Shown piece after piece: positions 18,297 to 25,462 of a stretch of DNA of 64,000 nt. Numbering within the stretch: position 1 is the first letter of the stretch; each line of letters begins with the position of its first letter. The notes below the pieces were generated by a model. The model ran no database searches. It saw nothing but the letters and a program-made list of their open reading frames with translations, and was not told where the DNA came from. Origin of the DNA: a virus. The stretch covers positions 1-64,000 of IMG/VR virus record IMGVR_UViG_3300040771_000133; one strand, 5' to 3'. The position numbers and the translations under genes were made by a program.

Positions 18297-18687
18297 TATC
18301 TACTATATTAAAATTAAATATAACTTTAAATGATTTACTTTTTGGTGTAAGATCTGGTATAAACATTGGTGATATTTGACCATCAACTATGATACCTTTC
18401 TTGCGTAAACCAGTTATAATATTGTGAAGCACATTATTACTCATCTCTTTATCTTTGAATACCTCATCCTCTCTAATCTTAAGTTTAGTATCGTAATCAA
18501 ACACCATTTTCCAAAGTATTTTAGGATTAGTTGTATCTTTTTTAAATTGATAATGGTAGTATAGAAATAATGATAAAACCTGCTGTTGTTGATTGGTAAG
18601 CTTATGAAAAGCTCTTGTAATGTCCAACCATCTACTGAATAACTCTTTGATTTTAATATTTAGCGTTGCTACTTTTTCATTACTCAT
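18289..18687 (-). CDS. Possible winged-helix regulatory protein, 132 aa
   Basis: Start chosen at the ATG giving MSNEKVATLNIKIKEL; a longer frame runs upstream but overlaps the neighbour more. The segment LTNQQQQVLSLFLYYHYQF followed by NNVLHNIITGLRKKGIIVDG has the helix-helix-wing spacing of a winged helix-turn-helix, and the C-terminal part is beta-rich. It resembles a conserved protein of crAss-like phages near the head genes. A late-gene regulator is one possibility; this is inference. Confidence 0.5.
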   Translation of the reverse strand: MSNEKVATLNIKIKELFSRWLDITRAFHKLTNQQQQVLSLFLYYHYQFKKDTTNPKILWKMVFDYDTKLKIREDEVFKDKEMSNNVLHNIITGLRKKGIIVDGQISPMFIPDLTPKSKSFKVIFNFNIVDNG

Positions 18688-18994
18688 TTTTTTTAGATAT
18701 ATAACTATTATACTCGTATATGTTTGCATATTCAATAGTATCGTTTATACTACCACATTTCATACATATATCATTCTCTACCTCATCATTTAAGATGTGT
18801 AAGCTTTTACAATGCTTACAAGCTACTACTGGTTCATTATCATAATCTGATGATTTATCATTTTCCATAATTTTTATCTTTTTAATAATAAGCGATACAT
18901 GTTCTGTATCGTAAACTGGAAATGGAGCCATTAGATTGTAATACTCCATATGTTCCAGTTGTGTCTTTAATTTATTTAATACTATTGTGTTCAT
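18680..18994 (-). CDS. Zinc-ribbon protein, 104 aa
   Basis: Two CxxC pairs in CKHCKSLHI and CMKCGSI, separated by 15 residues, form a clear zinc ribbon near the C-terminus, between acidic segments. A second ATG at 18868 (MENDKSS...) could be the true start and would leave only the ribbon domain; the upstream stretch also looks coding, so I keep the longer form. Similar proteins occur in crAss-like phages beside terminase genes. It may bind nucleic acid or RNA polymerase. Confidence 0.6.
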   Translation of the reverse strand: MNTIVLNKLKTQLEHMEYYNLMAPFPVYDTEHVSLIIKKIKIMENDKSSDYDNEPVVACKHCKSLHILNDEVENDICMKCGSINDTIEYANIYEYNSYISKKNE

Positions 18995-19442
18995 TAGTTA
19001 TCGTTGTTGTACACTGCCAACCATTATCTTTAGGTTCGATAACTATGTCATACTTATATTCTTTTGAAGAAGTTTCAGCAAATTTAGTCATCATATTAAT
19101 AAACTCTTTTAGCTCCTTAAGTAAGGTATCTAGTTTAGTATGTGTAGCGGTATATGTATTATTCAAGTTGTTACTTATTTTAAAATTTGTCCATTCGTCG
19201 TTGTTCATAAAATCTGGAAACCTATCTGCGTTACAAGTTTGAGATGTATAAGCTCTTCCCGGAAGACTACATCCACACTTCTTACAAGAACCTATTTTAA
19301 CGCAGTCATCTTTACATACTGTTAATCTGTATTGAACTTGTTCTTCTATACACTTGGTAGATAAACCTAAACCACTCATTAGCTTGGTAAGATTACCTTC
19401 AAAGAAGTTAAATACATTTTGAGGTGTTATATCTTTACTCAT
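18972..19442 (-). CDS. Cys-rich zinc-binding protein, 156 aa
   Basis: Residues about 40-75 carry several Cys (CKDDC, CKKCGCSLPGRAY, then SQTC) followed by RFPDFMNNDEW, a pattern I recall from conserved Bacteroidota phage proteins; this is likely a treble-clef or ribbon metal site. The C-terminal half is helical. It overlaps the zinc-ribbon gene and the next small gene, indicating one operon. Function unknown. Confidence 0.6.
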   Translation of the reverse strand: MSKDITPQNVFNFFEGNLTKLMSGLGLSTKCIEEQVQYRLTVCKDDCVKIGSCKKCGCSLPGRAYTSQTCNADRFPDFMNNDEWTNFKISNNLNNTYTATHTKLDTLLKELKEFINMMTKFAETSSKEYKYDIVIEPKDNGWQCTTTITNEHNSIK

Positions 19443-19689
19443 CTTTAACTTTATTGTTTAACTTACCTAAGACTAGTATCTTTTCTAAAGAATCTAAGTC
19501 TCTACCGTAAATCGGTTTAACATGTTCGTTGAGGTTATCATCTGTATAAGTTATAGCCTCATCAATTTCTAATCTATTTGCGATATCATCCATATCTTTA
19601 AGGATTCCATAAAACCCTTTAAGATGTAGTTTAGTTTTAGTTTTTGCAGCAAGTTTAACTTGTCTAGCTCCGTTTTTGTATGTGCTCAT
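19435..19689 (-). CDS. Small hypothetical protein, 84 aa
   Basis: Basic N-terminus (KNGARQVKLAAKTKTKLH) then an acidic helical remainder. Overlaps both neighbours by one to eight bases. No family recognised. Confidence 0.5.
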   Translation of the reverse strand: MSTYKNGARQVKLAAKTKTKLHLKGFYGILKDMDDIANRLEIDEAITYTDDNLNEHVKPIYGRDLDSLEKILVLGKLNNKVKDE

Positions 19690-19961
19690 TAAACTGTAAT
19701 TTCAGGTTTTGAAAGTAATTGTTCTAATTTAAGTAAAGTGTCGTATCTCTTTTTATCTACTAGGACTGCTTCAAATTTGAAGTCTACATCAGTAGTAGTC
19801 TTAGTTGGATAATCAGATCTGTGTTGAACTAAGCTTGTTAGATTTCTTACTGCATTGAACAATAAAGTTTGTTTTGCAAATTTTAAAGCATCTTCGCTAA
19901 CTACTCCATTAGTAGTTGAAAAAGTTTGTGTAAACTTTGTATTGATAATAGTATCAGTCAT
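19689..19961 (-). CDS. Small hypothetical protein, 90 aa
   Basis: Alpha/beta small protein; the middle LKFAKQTLLFNAVRNLTSLVQHRSD is likely helical and the end is Leu-rich. Shares a base with the next gene. No family recognised. Confidence 0.5.
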   Translation of the reverse strand: MTDTIINTKFTQTFSTTNGVVSEDALKFAKQTLLFNAVRNLTSLVQHRSDYPTKTTTDVDFKFEAVLVDKKRYDTLLKLEQLLSKPEITV

Positions 19962-19967
19962 TATAAT

Positions 19968-20231
19968 TTATTTAATTGTTATTTTTAAATCGTAGCTATA
20001 TAAAGCTCTATCATTCTTATTAATTTTAAACTTTTCTCTAATTCTACCCTCTTTAGTTTTAACATATATTTGAACTGTAGAATAGTGCATGTTATCTTGA
20101 AAGATGCCAACGTGTACGTCTACAAATCTTTCTTGGCTTCTATACTTATGTGTATAGTAATGCTGTAAGTTAAGTAAATCTTTTTGATTTTCTATTAAGT
20201 CTTGTCTTATCTCGTTATATATAGAATACAT
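19968..20231 (-). CDS. Small hypothetical protein, 87 aa
   Basis: N-terminal helix (NEIRQDLIENQKDLLNLQHY) followed by strands with many charged and aromatic residues. It is the first gene after the -7 box at 20253-20260, so it probably starts a transcription unit. Function unknown. Confidence 0.5.
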   Translation of the reverse strand: MYSIYNEIRQDLIENQKDLLNLQHYYTHKYRSQERFVDVHVGIFQDNMHYSTVQIYVKTKEGRIREKFKINKNDRALYSYDLKITIK

Positions 20232-20252
20232 ATCTTTAATTATTTATTACTG

Positions 20253-20260
20253 CAAAGATA
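20253..20260 (-). promoter_or_regulatory. -7 box TATCTTTG before the 20231 gene
   Basis: Minus-strand TATCTTTG fits TAnnTTTG, 22 bases before the ATG at 20231, in the same spacing as the boxes before portal and scaffold genes. Confidence 0.55.
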
Positions 20261-20288
20261 CGACAAAAAAACGAGACTACCAAATATT

Positions 20289-20462
20289 TTAGCACTTATT
20301 TTCAAAAATAAATGCATTTTTTAGTAATTTGTTAAAATTATCAGTGTCGAACTCACCTTTAGTCACATAAGGTAGCTTAGATATACGCTTACCTCCTAAT
20401 AATACTACATAATCTTTGTACCATATAATCTGGTCGTACCAGTCTTTATATTCTTTACTCAT
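20289..20462 (-). CDS. Small hypothetical protein, 57 aa
   Basis: Begins MSKEYKDWYDQIIWYKDYVV and ends in an aromatic, Lys-rich tail. Its first residues resemble the next gene (MINKEYKNWKG), so the two may be related small proteins. Overlaps the upstream gene by eight bases. Function unknown. Confidence 0.5.
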   Translation of the reverse strand: MSKEYKDWYDQIIWYKDYVVLLGGKRISKLPYVTKGEFDTDNFNKLLKNAFIFENKC

Positions 20463-20658
20463 TATTTTGTTGTTTACCAGTGTGTTTTAAAAATTTATTT
20501 AGTGATATCTTACTATATTTAGCTGCTAACTTGGCTTCTATTGTGTTAGGATCTTTTAGCTTCTCTAAATATTCTATTTGCTCGTTTAGTATCTCAAAAT
20601 CTAAGTAATTAGTTTTAGTACATATACCTTTCCAGTTTTTATATTCTTTATTTATCAT
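20455..20658 (-). CDS. Small hypothetical protein, 67 aa
   Basis: Helical, Lys- and Leu-rich protein with an N-terminus resembling its downstream neighbour. Overlaps the genes on both sides by 8-11 bases. No family recognised. Confidence 0.5.
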   Translation of the reverse strand: MINKEYKNWKGICTKTNYLDFEILNEQIEYLEKLKDPNTIEAKLAAKYSKISLNKFLKHTGKQQNNE

Positions 20659-20935
20659 TATTTAAATTTAATAATTGAAATTTATCATTAACACAGTCTA
20701 CATTTTTAATAGGTAAGTTATTGATAATTTTAGGAATAAATGTACCGGTTTGATCAATCATCCATTTCATGTAATCAGCTGATTCAATTTGACCATTCAT
20801 ATGCAATTGATTAATCATAGATCCTAAAGATCTATTATGTTCTAATCTCATCTTTTGTTTAAGATATTCAAATTCTTGCTGTTGATCTTCTTTTTGATAG
20901 CGCCAAAGTCTATCTTCTATAGTTTCTTCCATCAT
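20648..20935 (-). CDS. Hypothetical protein opening the leftward block, 95 aa
   Basis: Start taken at the ATG giving MMEETIEDRLWRYQKEDQQQ; a TTG 15 bases upstream is possible. Gln/Glu-rich helix first, then a segment around YMKWMIDQTGTFIPKI. It is the most upstream leftward gene and is preceded by the -7 box at 21053. Function unknown. Confidence 0.5.
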   Translation of the reverse strand: MMEETIEDRLWRYQKEDQQQEFEYLKQKMRLEHNRSLGSMINQLHMNGQIESADYMKWMIDQTGTFIPKIINNLPIKNVDCVNDKFQLLNLNNDK

Positions 20936-21052
20936 TATAATTTTTGTCAATGCTAAAGGTACCCTTCCTCTTTAATAATACTCCATCCCCCAAAAGCTTT
21001 ATTTTACTCGGCCGTGTCACACTAGTTTTGTTAAGTTTGTTTTTAACTTTTA

Positions 21053-21060
21053 CAAAGGTA
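21053..21060 (-). promoter_or_regulatory. -7 box TACCTTTG for the leftward block
   Basis: Minus-strand TACCTTTG followed by TA, identical over ten bases to the box before the scaffold gene. It is about 120 bases before the first leftward start, so it would give a longer leader than the other boxes. Confidence 0.5.
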
Positions 21061-21404
21061 GTGAAAATAAATGACAATTCCTAATTATTTACTACTTTTT
21101 TTTAAATTATTTTTGTGAAACAAAAATTTTTTGCTATTTCTTAGTTATGTCATCACATCAATAATTGTCGTAGCTCGGAATTAGTTAGTGATAGCGATGA
21201 CTTTATCTAAGAAAAGTTGGTAAGGAGTTAGAGATGTTATGGTAGCTGGAAATAATAGTGAAATAATGAAAAATACATTATTATAAGAGGTAAGTTATAG
21301 TGGATGATGACCACTTATAATAGTATGCGATGGTTGTAGATAAATTTCTTGTGGAAAAAATATTTTTTTTAAAAATTTTTATCGTGAGCGTAGACTAATA
21401 AGAA

Positions 21405-21505
21405 GCATCACCCCACTTTAATCGAACTTTGGGGATATACCCCTAGGCTTTTTCATAATTAGAGTTGTCATTCCACTTTGATAGAGTCTTGGGAATAGTT
21501 CCCGC
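21405..21505 (+). promoter_or_regulatory. Two tandem three-arm hairpin modules in the leader of the 21565 gene
   Basis: Copy one, 21407-21443: CCCCA, loop with CTTTAATCGAA, TGGGG, short loop, CCCC. Copy two, 21467-21503: TTCCA, loop with CTTTGATAGAG, TGGGAA, short loop, TTCCC. The middle arm can pair with the arm before or after it. Arms differ between copies but pairing is kept, while the loop is conserved. This suggests an RNA or protein-binding control element, perhaps a switch; its ligand is unknown. Confidence 0.55.
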
Positions 21506-21564
21506 AATATAAACCCGTGCTAATGATGTCTTGAATCGACCGTAGCACATAATACACCCACATT

Positions 21565-22029
21565 ATGAACAAATTACACATTACCACAGCACCAAGATTG
21601 GCTTACTCTCGTAACGCACAAGGAGAATTAGTTCCGTCTATTGACTCTGTAACAGGAGAGCAAGACGTTAACGTAGCAGGTACGTTAATCTCAATTAAGC
21701 CACAAGCTATTGAGTACACTAGACAAGACGGAACTGTAGGTACAGCCTACCAAGGTAAGTCTTTGATTGCAGACGATAACGGTAAAGAAACTACGGTTTC
21801 AGTACTTATCAATGGTTCAGCAATTGAAGAGGTAGCAGTAGGTCAAACTTATTGGTTGACAGAACGTTTGTCTAAAGACGGACAGTACTCTAACTACTCA
21901 CAAGGTAGCTTACTAGTTATGGAAGCAGTTGACGCTTCAGTAGCTAAGAACAGACGTGCAATGTTATTGGCTAAATTATCTGAAGCTGGTAATGCACCAG
22001 TTGTAGTAGCACCTGCTATCAGAGCATAG
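21565..22029 (+). CDS. Highly expressed small protein of unknown function, possibly OB-like, 154 aa
   Basis: First rightward gene. GC content and codon choice stand out from the AT-rich surroundings, with many GTA, GCA, CGT and GGT codons, as in strongly expressed genes. The sequence has repeated beta segments (VAGTLISIKPQAIEYT, YQGKSLIADDN, TTVSVLINGSAIEEVAVGQTYWL) that could form an OB-type barrel, and an Ala/Val-rich end. It has a structured leader and ends at a very strong terminator. Possible roles include nucleic-acid binding or takeover of host functions; no family is recognised and the fold is a guess. Confidence 0.75.
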   Translation: MNKLHITTAPRLAYSRNAQGELVPSIDSVTGEQDVNVAGTLISIKPQAIEYTRQDGTVGTAYQGKSLIADDNGKETTVSVLINGSAIEEVAVGQTYWLTERLSKDGQYSNYSQGSLLVMEAVDASVAKNRRAMLLAKLSEAGNAPVVVAPAIRA

Positions 22030-22041
22030 TGCAAACTAAAG

Positions 22042-22070
22042 AGAGCCTCTTCGGAGGTTCTTCTTTTTTA
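22042..22070 (+). terminator. Strong Rho-independent terminator with UUCG loop
   Basis: Eight-pair stem AGAGCCTC / GAGGTTCT (one G-U) closed by a TTCG tetraloop and followed by TTCTTTTTT, thirteen bases after the stop of the 21565 gene. One of the clearest signals in the window; it makes that gene a single-gene transcript. Confidence 0.93.
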
Positions 22071-22086
22071 ATTGATAATTAGAGTT

Positions 22087-22107
22087 ATCACTCAACGTTT
22101 AACCGAG
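22087..22107 (+). repeat. Third, weaker copy of the leader motif
   Basis: ATCACTCAACGTTTAACCGAG resembles the loop-and-arm unit in the leader of the 21565 gene, and the 12 bases before it, ATAATTAGAGTT, are identical to those before the second leader copy (21455-21466). This points to a repeated control element reused before the following RNA-rich stretch. Confidence 0.4.
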
Positions 22108-22112
22108 GTAAT

Positions 22113-22183
22113 TTTCAACACTAAGTGAGTTATATTTTTTTGACACTCTAGTGACAAGAAGTTTCAACACTAAGTTTGTTATA
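22113..22183. repeat. Pair of 22-base direct repeats
   Basis: TTTCAACACTAAGT then two changed bases and GTTATA, present at 22113-22134 and 22162-22183, 49 bases apart. It could be a binding site for a phage protein or part of an origin. Only two copies are seen. Confidence 0.5.
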
Positions 22184-22325
22184 GCTAGAGAGATGTTAGT
22201 GATGATTGTGACACTATATCAATCACCATAATTATCCTCTCATCTATCAATAACATTACAAGCTACTCTTGCTATTTAATATAGCATAAACTATACATTT
22301 TGTCTAACTAAACACTCTACACATT

Positions 22326-22475
22326 ATGGAGAATAAGTATCATTTTTACGCATCAAAACAGTGTTTATCTGAAGATATTTGCACAAAACTAGCTACAAGA
22401 GTATTAGTTATTGCAATATTAACAGCAATTTTAACAGTATCACTCACATTATCATATGTGTTTAATACTAAATAA
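22326..22475 (+). CDS. Small single-pass membrane protein, 49 aa
   Basis: Starts MENKYHFYASKQCLSEDI and continues into one clear transmembrane helix at about residues 26-45 (VLVIAILTAILTVSLTLSYV). Preceded by an A-rich leader ending ACATT. Small early membrane proteins are common in phages; function unknown. Confidence 0.5.
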   Translation: MENKYHFYASKQCLSEDICTKLATRVLVIAILTAILTVSLTLSYVFNTK

Positions 22476-22935
22476 TACCATTTTATATTACAAATGCAAT
22501 TATATCATTATGCTTAGCTTTGACTATTCAGTAGATATAAATATGATAGCATATGAATATATAAACAATAATAAAAAACTTAATAACTTCACAAGTCATT
22601 GAGTGCACCAGTTTCTTTAATACGAATTTATAGTCATTGTTGTGGTAGTTGAGCTGTTGAGCAACCATTTAGATTATACAAAGCAATTTCAAACATTGTG
22701 GAAGAAAGTATATTAAAGTTTTAGGTGTAAAATGCATTTTTATGTAACATGGAGCAGAATAAATTCATGTGAGGGTTGGTGTTTTATCTATTATATCCAA
22801 TTACAATATAACAAATAGATTTGTGGCTCCTGCATATATTAAAGGAGATGAGCTCATTATTTTATCTATTTTAGAGATGAAGCAATAAACAAATAGATTT
22901 TAAAACAAATTATTAACTGACTAAATAAAAAAGTT
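22476..22935. other. Gene-free stretch with paired ATCTATT/AATAGAT hairpins
   Basis: No convincing gene. Two hairpin pairs share arms: ATCTATT at 22786 with AATAGAT at 22814, and ATCTATT at 22864 with AATAGAT at 22892, with a CTCCT/AGGAG hairpin between them. The rest is AT-rich with no stop-free frame of note. It may be part of an untranslated RNA. Confidence 0.4.
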
Positions 22936-23115
22936 ATGCTTTATACTAAAGAAGAGTTTAAAAAATTATGGGACTCAAACAATAATGGTGGTGGAATAAC
23001 TTATGACGATATTGCAGATTGTGCTAAATCATGGGGATTATTTTCTACACCAAGAATTCATCAAATGAGTAAAGTTAAAAATAAAGTTGTAAAAGCAGCT
23101 GGATGCTTAACATAA
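22936..23115 (+). CDS. Small hypothetical protein, 59 aa
   Basis: MLYTKEEFKKLWDSNNNGGG followed by ITYDDIADCAKSWGLFSTPR and a Lys-rich helical end. The spacing suggests a helix-turn-helix-like fold, and I recall similar small proteins in Bacteroidota phages. Coding potential is supported by codon pattern and an AAATAAAAAAGTT leader. Function unknown. Confidence 0.65.
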   Translation: MLYTKEEFKKLWDSNNNGGGITYDDIADCAKSWGLFSTPRIHQMSKVKNKVVKAAGCLT

Positions 23116-23410
23116 ATTTATAACAAAACCTTAGTCAGTCAATTACAGATGATGCTGGGTTGACTGATTATAAAATAAAACTCTATCCAATTGCAGGTCC
23201 ACATATTAGGTTGTTGGATGATTATGTTAGACAATAGAAGTGAGGAAGTCAAGTTTCATACCTAATTGATACTATAACTACGATAACTATTGCATTCATC
23301 AAGGTGCAACCTTGTAGAGTTTAATAATATATTATGAGTTAAGATTACAGAGATTAGTTGTAATCCTATAAATCTTTGAAAGCTATGAAGCAAGTAAATC
23401 TTATAATATC

Positions 23411-23512
23411 ACTTATACACACCTAGAGAATATTGTGTATAAGTACTAGTATGATCGTTGATAGATTATAGAACGTTAGTAAGACGGGAGTTCGATTCTC
23501 CCCAGCTCCACA
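23411..23512 (+). ncRNA. ssrA: tmRNA, acceptor (3') piece of a permuted gene
   Basis: GACGGGAGTTCGATTCTCCC with CAGCTCCA is the standard tmRNA 3' end: a 5-bp T stem (23486-23490 with 23498-23502), loop TTCGATT and acceptor strand CAGCTCC (23503-23509). CAGCTCC pairs perfectly, allowing one G-U, with GGGGCTG at 23851, which lies downstream, not upstream. Two more helices join the pieces: GTTAGT (23475) with GCTAAT (23871) and ATTATA (23465) with TATAAT (23883), matching the long P2 of tmRNA. A 10-bp hairpin ACTTATACAC/GTGTATAAGT lies at the 5' side. The end reads CACA, so CCA is not fully encoded. Confidence 0.75.
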
Positions 23513-23850
23513 AAGAGTCCGTGTAAACTCAAAATAACAGTTAGTGTAAATGTTTAACACCCTTATCAGTAGATGTAACAATTATAAGCATTAAATTATT
23601 ATTAATATTAACAATGATGTATAACGAGTAATTAACGTATTTATCACATAACCTGAAGCACCTTTTAAAATGTCAGGTATATGTAAATCGAAACTTTTGC
23701 ACAAACTTCGAGAGTTGTGTCTAAGTCGTTGAGGACCTACTTTATGAATTGATAATTAATATACCATTGATTAATAATGATTTATATAAGAATAAAACTT
23801 ATAGTTGAGGAAATGTAGATTAACAACCTACACTGTTATTTTATTCAAAA
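23513..23850 (+). other. Spacer between the two tmRNA pieces
   Basis: About 340 bases with no gene. It contains small hairpins such as ACCTGA...TCAGGT (near 23650-23680) and TGTAG/CTACA (near 23815-23832). In permuted tmRNA genes this segment is removed after transcription. It is longer than I would expect, so it may hide another element. Confidence 0.4.
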
Positions 23851-24124
23851 GGGGCTGACTGGTATTGATTGCTAATAAAGTATATAATAAGTAGATTATA
23901 TTAAACAATAACCGCAAACATTTTTGCAATTAACAATGAACCATTAAGAATGGTAGCATAGTTACGTAAAAAAGAGAACGACATCTCTAAACCATGTGCA
24001 CGTAGTGAATATTGCACATGGTTACTAATTAAATATTAACATGTAAAACGCAAACCCGTAGACTCTAAATGCATAAGATGAGGGGCACTCTACATACTGG
24101 ATGACCTCTGTTAATATTTTACAA
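23851..24124 (+). ncRNA. ssrA: tmRNA, coding (5') piece of a permuted gene
   Basis: Begins GGGGCTGACTGGTATTGATT, the classic tmRNA 5' end. A short frame after a GCAAA/TTTGC hairpin could encode the proteolysis tag: from GCA at 23926 it reads AINNEPLRMVA then TAG (23959). A following strong hairpin, ACCATGTGCA (23991) with TGCACATGGT (24013), has a loop TAGTGA that can pair with TTACTA just after it, as in a tmRNA pseudoknot. A further closed domain is bounded by AATATTAAC (24032) and GTTAATATT (24110). Tag frame and exact ends are inference. Confidence 0.75.
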
Positions 24125-24173
24125 AACATTAAATTAAATTAAATAAAAATAACAAACTAAAACACAAACTAAC

Positions 24174-24377
24174 ATGGGAAAAATACTCCACACCATCATT
24201 TCATTACTACTTACTTATTTAGTAATATTTCTTAGTTATGAAGAGTTTACTTTACCAAGTAATCTTCGTACAATACCTGCAGAAGCTGTTGCTTTTGTAC
24301 TAGTATTATCATTATTATATATGATAACTACACCATATTCATTGTTTAACAAATCATTCTATAAATCATGGAAGTAG
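24174..24377 (+). CDS. Small membrane protein, 67 aa
   Basis: Two hydrophobic segments (about residues 4-21 and 36-55) with a short polar connection and a Lys-rich end. Ends TAG and overlaps the next small membrane protein by ten bases. Function unknown; inner membrane location likely. Confidence 0.6.
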   Translation: MGKILHTIISLLLTYLVIFLSYEEFTLPSNLRTIPAEAVAFVLVLSLLYMITTPYSLFNKSFYKSWK

Positions 24378-24538
24378 TATTATACATTATAGCATCTTAC
24401 ATACTTCATATGGGTATGATTATTAATGAGTATGACAAACCTAAAAATGTACCTATTCAAATAAAAGTTTCATTACTTTTTGCACCAATAACAGTATTAT
24501 TAATATTAGGCATGATGCTTAACAAAATAGATAAATAA
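24368..24538 (+). CDS. Small membrane protein, 56 aa
   Basis: Hydrophobic N-terminus (VVLYIIASYIL), a polar middle with EYDKPKN, and a second hydrophobic helix near the end (LLFAPITVLLILGMML). Overlaps its neighbour, supporting co-translation. Function unknown. Confidence 0.55.
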   Translation: MEVVLYIIASYILHMGMIINEYDKPKNVPIQIKVSLLFAPITVLLILGMMLNKIDK

Positions 24539-24539
24539 C

Positions 24540-24629
24540 ATGAGAAAATTAATTAAATTATACAACTACGTATCATATGTATTGTATGGAGGTAAACGAT
24601 TATCCGTAGCAGAGACTACATGGAGATAG
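24540..24629 (+). CDS. Very short open frame, 29 aa
   Basis: MRKLIKLYNYVSYVLYGGKR then a few residues and TAG. Starts two bases after the previous stop. Could be a real small basic peptide or chance; no other support. Confidence 0.3.
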   Translation: MRKLIKLYNYVSYVLYGGKRLSVAETTWR

Positions 24630-24692
24630 CAAAACGATCAACCATGCCTACATAGTTATTTATAGCTACTAGGTATAGGGTATCATATTGAG

Positions 24693-24766
24693 AATATACA
24701 CAGGCGCCCAATCCAGTTAGTCGTGGAGATAAAGAATAGTTCAAATCGAAGAGAACGGTGTATATT
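24693..24766 (+). other. Closed RNA domain before the 24798 gene
   Basis: Nine-base inverted repeat AATATACAC / GTGTATATT encloses 56 bases that include CAGTTAGTCGTGGAG and TAGTTCAAATCGAAG. It is followed by TTTTA. It may be a terminator-like or structured leader element; it does not fold as a tRNA. Confidence 0.35.
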
Positions 24767-24797
24767 TTTAAACAAATAATAATAAATAAATAATACT

Positions 24798-25157
24798 ATG
24801 AATAAATTAAAAGTAATAAAAGTTGATTCATCTGAAATAACTTTTGATAATGGTTCAAAACTATATTCAAATCACGAACAAGATTGTTGTGAAAATCATT
24901 ATTTATCAATGAATGATTTAACACTTGATGATTTTGATGGTTTAGAATTTAATTTAACAACAGATAAATTCTTGGAAAAAGTTGAAGACTATGGTATTGC
25001 TTTAAAACCAATACTAGGTCATCCAGTAAGAATACCAGGATATGGTTCAAACAATGGCTATTACTCATCAAATTTGGATTTAGTAATCACAAACGCAAAT
25101 AATAATGGTATTTATAAAAAATATAACATTAGCAAATGCCAAGAAATAAGTGATTAA
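24798..25157 (+). CDS. Conserved hypothetical protein, DUF7448-like, 119 aa
   Basis: Contains DNGSKLYSNHEQDCCENHYL and LKPILGHPVRIPGYGSNNGYY, a pattern I recognise from a conserved family of phage and bacterial proteins without known function (I associate it with DUF7448). Two adjacent Cys plus His and Asp suggest a metal site. Leader is A-rich (aataataaataaataatact). Confidence 0.65.
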   Translation: MNKLKVIKVDSSEITFDNGSKLYSNHEQDCCENHYLSMNDLTLDDFDGLEFNLTTDKFLEKVEDYGIALKPILGHPVRIPGYGSNNGYYSSNLDLVITNANNNGIYKKYNISKCQEISD

Positions 25158-25182
25158 TAATAACAATTAAACAATTAATATT

Positions 25183-25281
25183 ATGTCAAAAAGTAGTAAC
25201 AAGTCAAAATTAACTAATCTAGCAGAATGGTTAAAAGTTAGAGCATTATCTCTCAAACCAATCATAACAACATATAAATAA
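25183..25281 (+). CDS. Very short basic peptide, 32 aa
   Basis: MSKSSNKSKLTNLAEWLKVR and 12 more residues. Its stop shares a base with the next start (TAATG), which supports translation. Function unknown. Confidence 0.4.
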   Translation: MSKSSNKSKLTNLAEWLKVRALSLKPIITTYK

Positions 25282-25439
25282 TGAATATCTTAAATAGATT
25301 ACTAAGAGTAGGTTTATTTACATTATTAATATTATTTAGCCCAATTATATCACCAATAGCTTTATTAATTTGGATATTTACAGTTTTCACTTGGTATTTA
25401 AAGTCTTTGCAAGGGTGTGTTACAAATGAATATGATTAA
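25281..25439 (+). CDS. Small membrane protein, 52 aa
   Basis: One long or two short hydrophobic segments (about residues 9-41) between a basic N-terminus and a polar tail ending NEYD. Translationally coupled to the short peptide upstream. Function unknown. Confidence 0.5.
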   Translation: MNILNRLLRVGLFTLLILFSPIISPIALLIWIFTVFTWYLKSLQGCVTNEYD

Positions 25440-25462
25440 CAATTAATAAGTTCATAACTAAT

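Larger units (their letters stand above)
20936..21564. promoter_or_regulatory. Divergent control region between left and right arms
   Basis: Gene-free 629 bases where leftward and rightward transcription part. It holds a minus-strand TAnnTTTG box, long T and A tracts near 21100 and 21360, two tandem hairpin modules (21405-21505) and a hairpin GTGCTA/TAGCAC (21517-21548) just before the rightward gene. Early promoters are expected here; a replication origin is possible but no clear iterons were seen. Confidence 0.6.

Noticed and set aside
23151-23166. GATGCTGGGTTGACTG as the 5' end of a normal, unpermuted tmRNA
   Set aside because: It pairs at only five of seven places with CAGCTCC and lacks the GGGGCTGACTGG signature, which is present at 23851.
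24693-24766. tRNA in the domain before the 24798 gene
   Set aside because: A TTCAAAT string is present but it is not next to the 3' acceptor arm and lacks a T stem.
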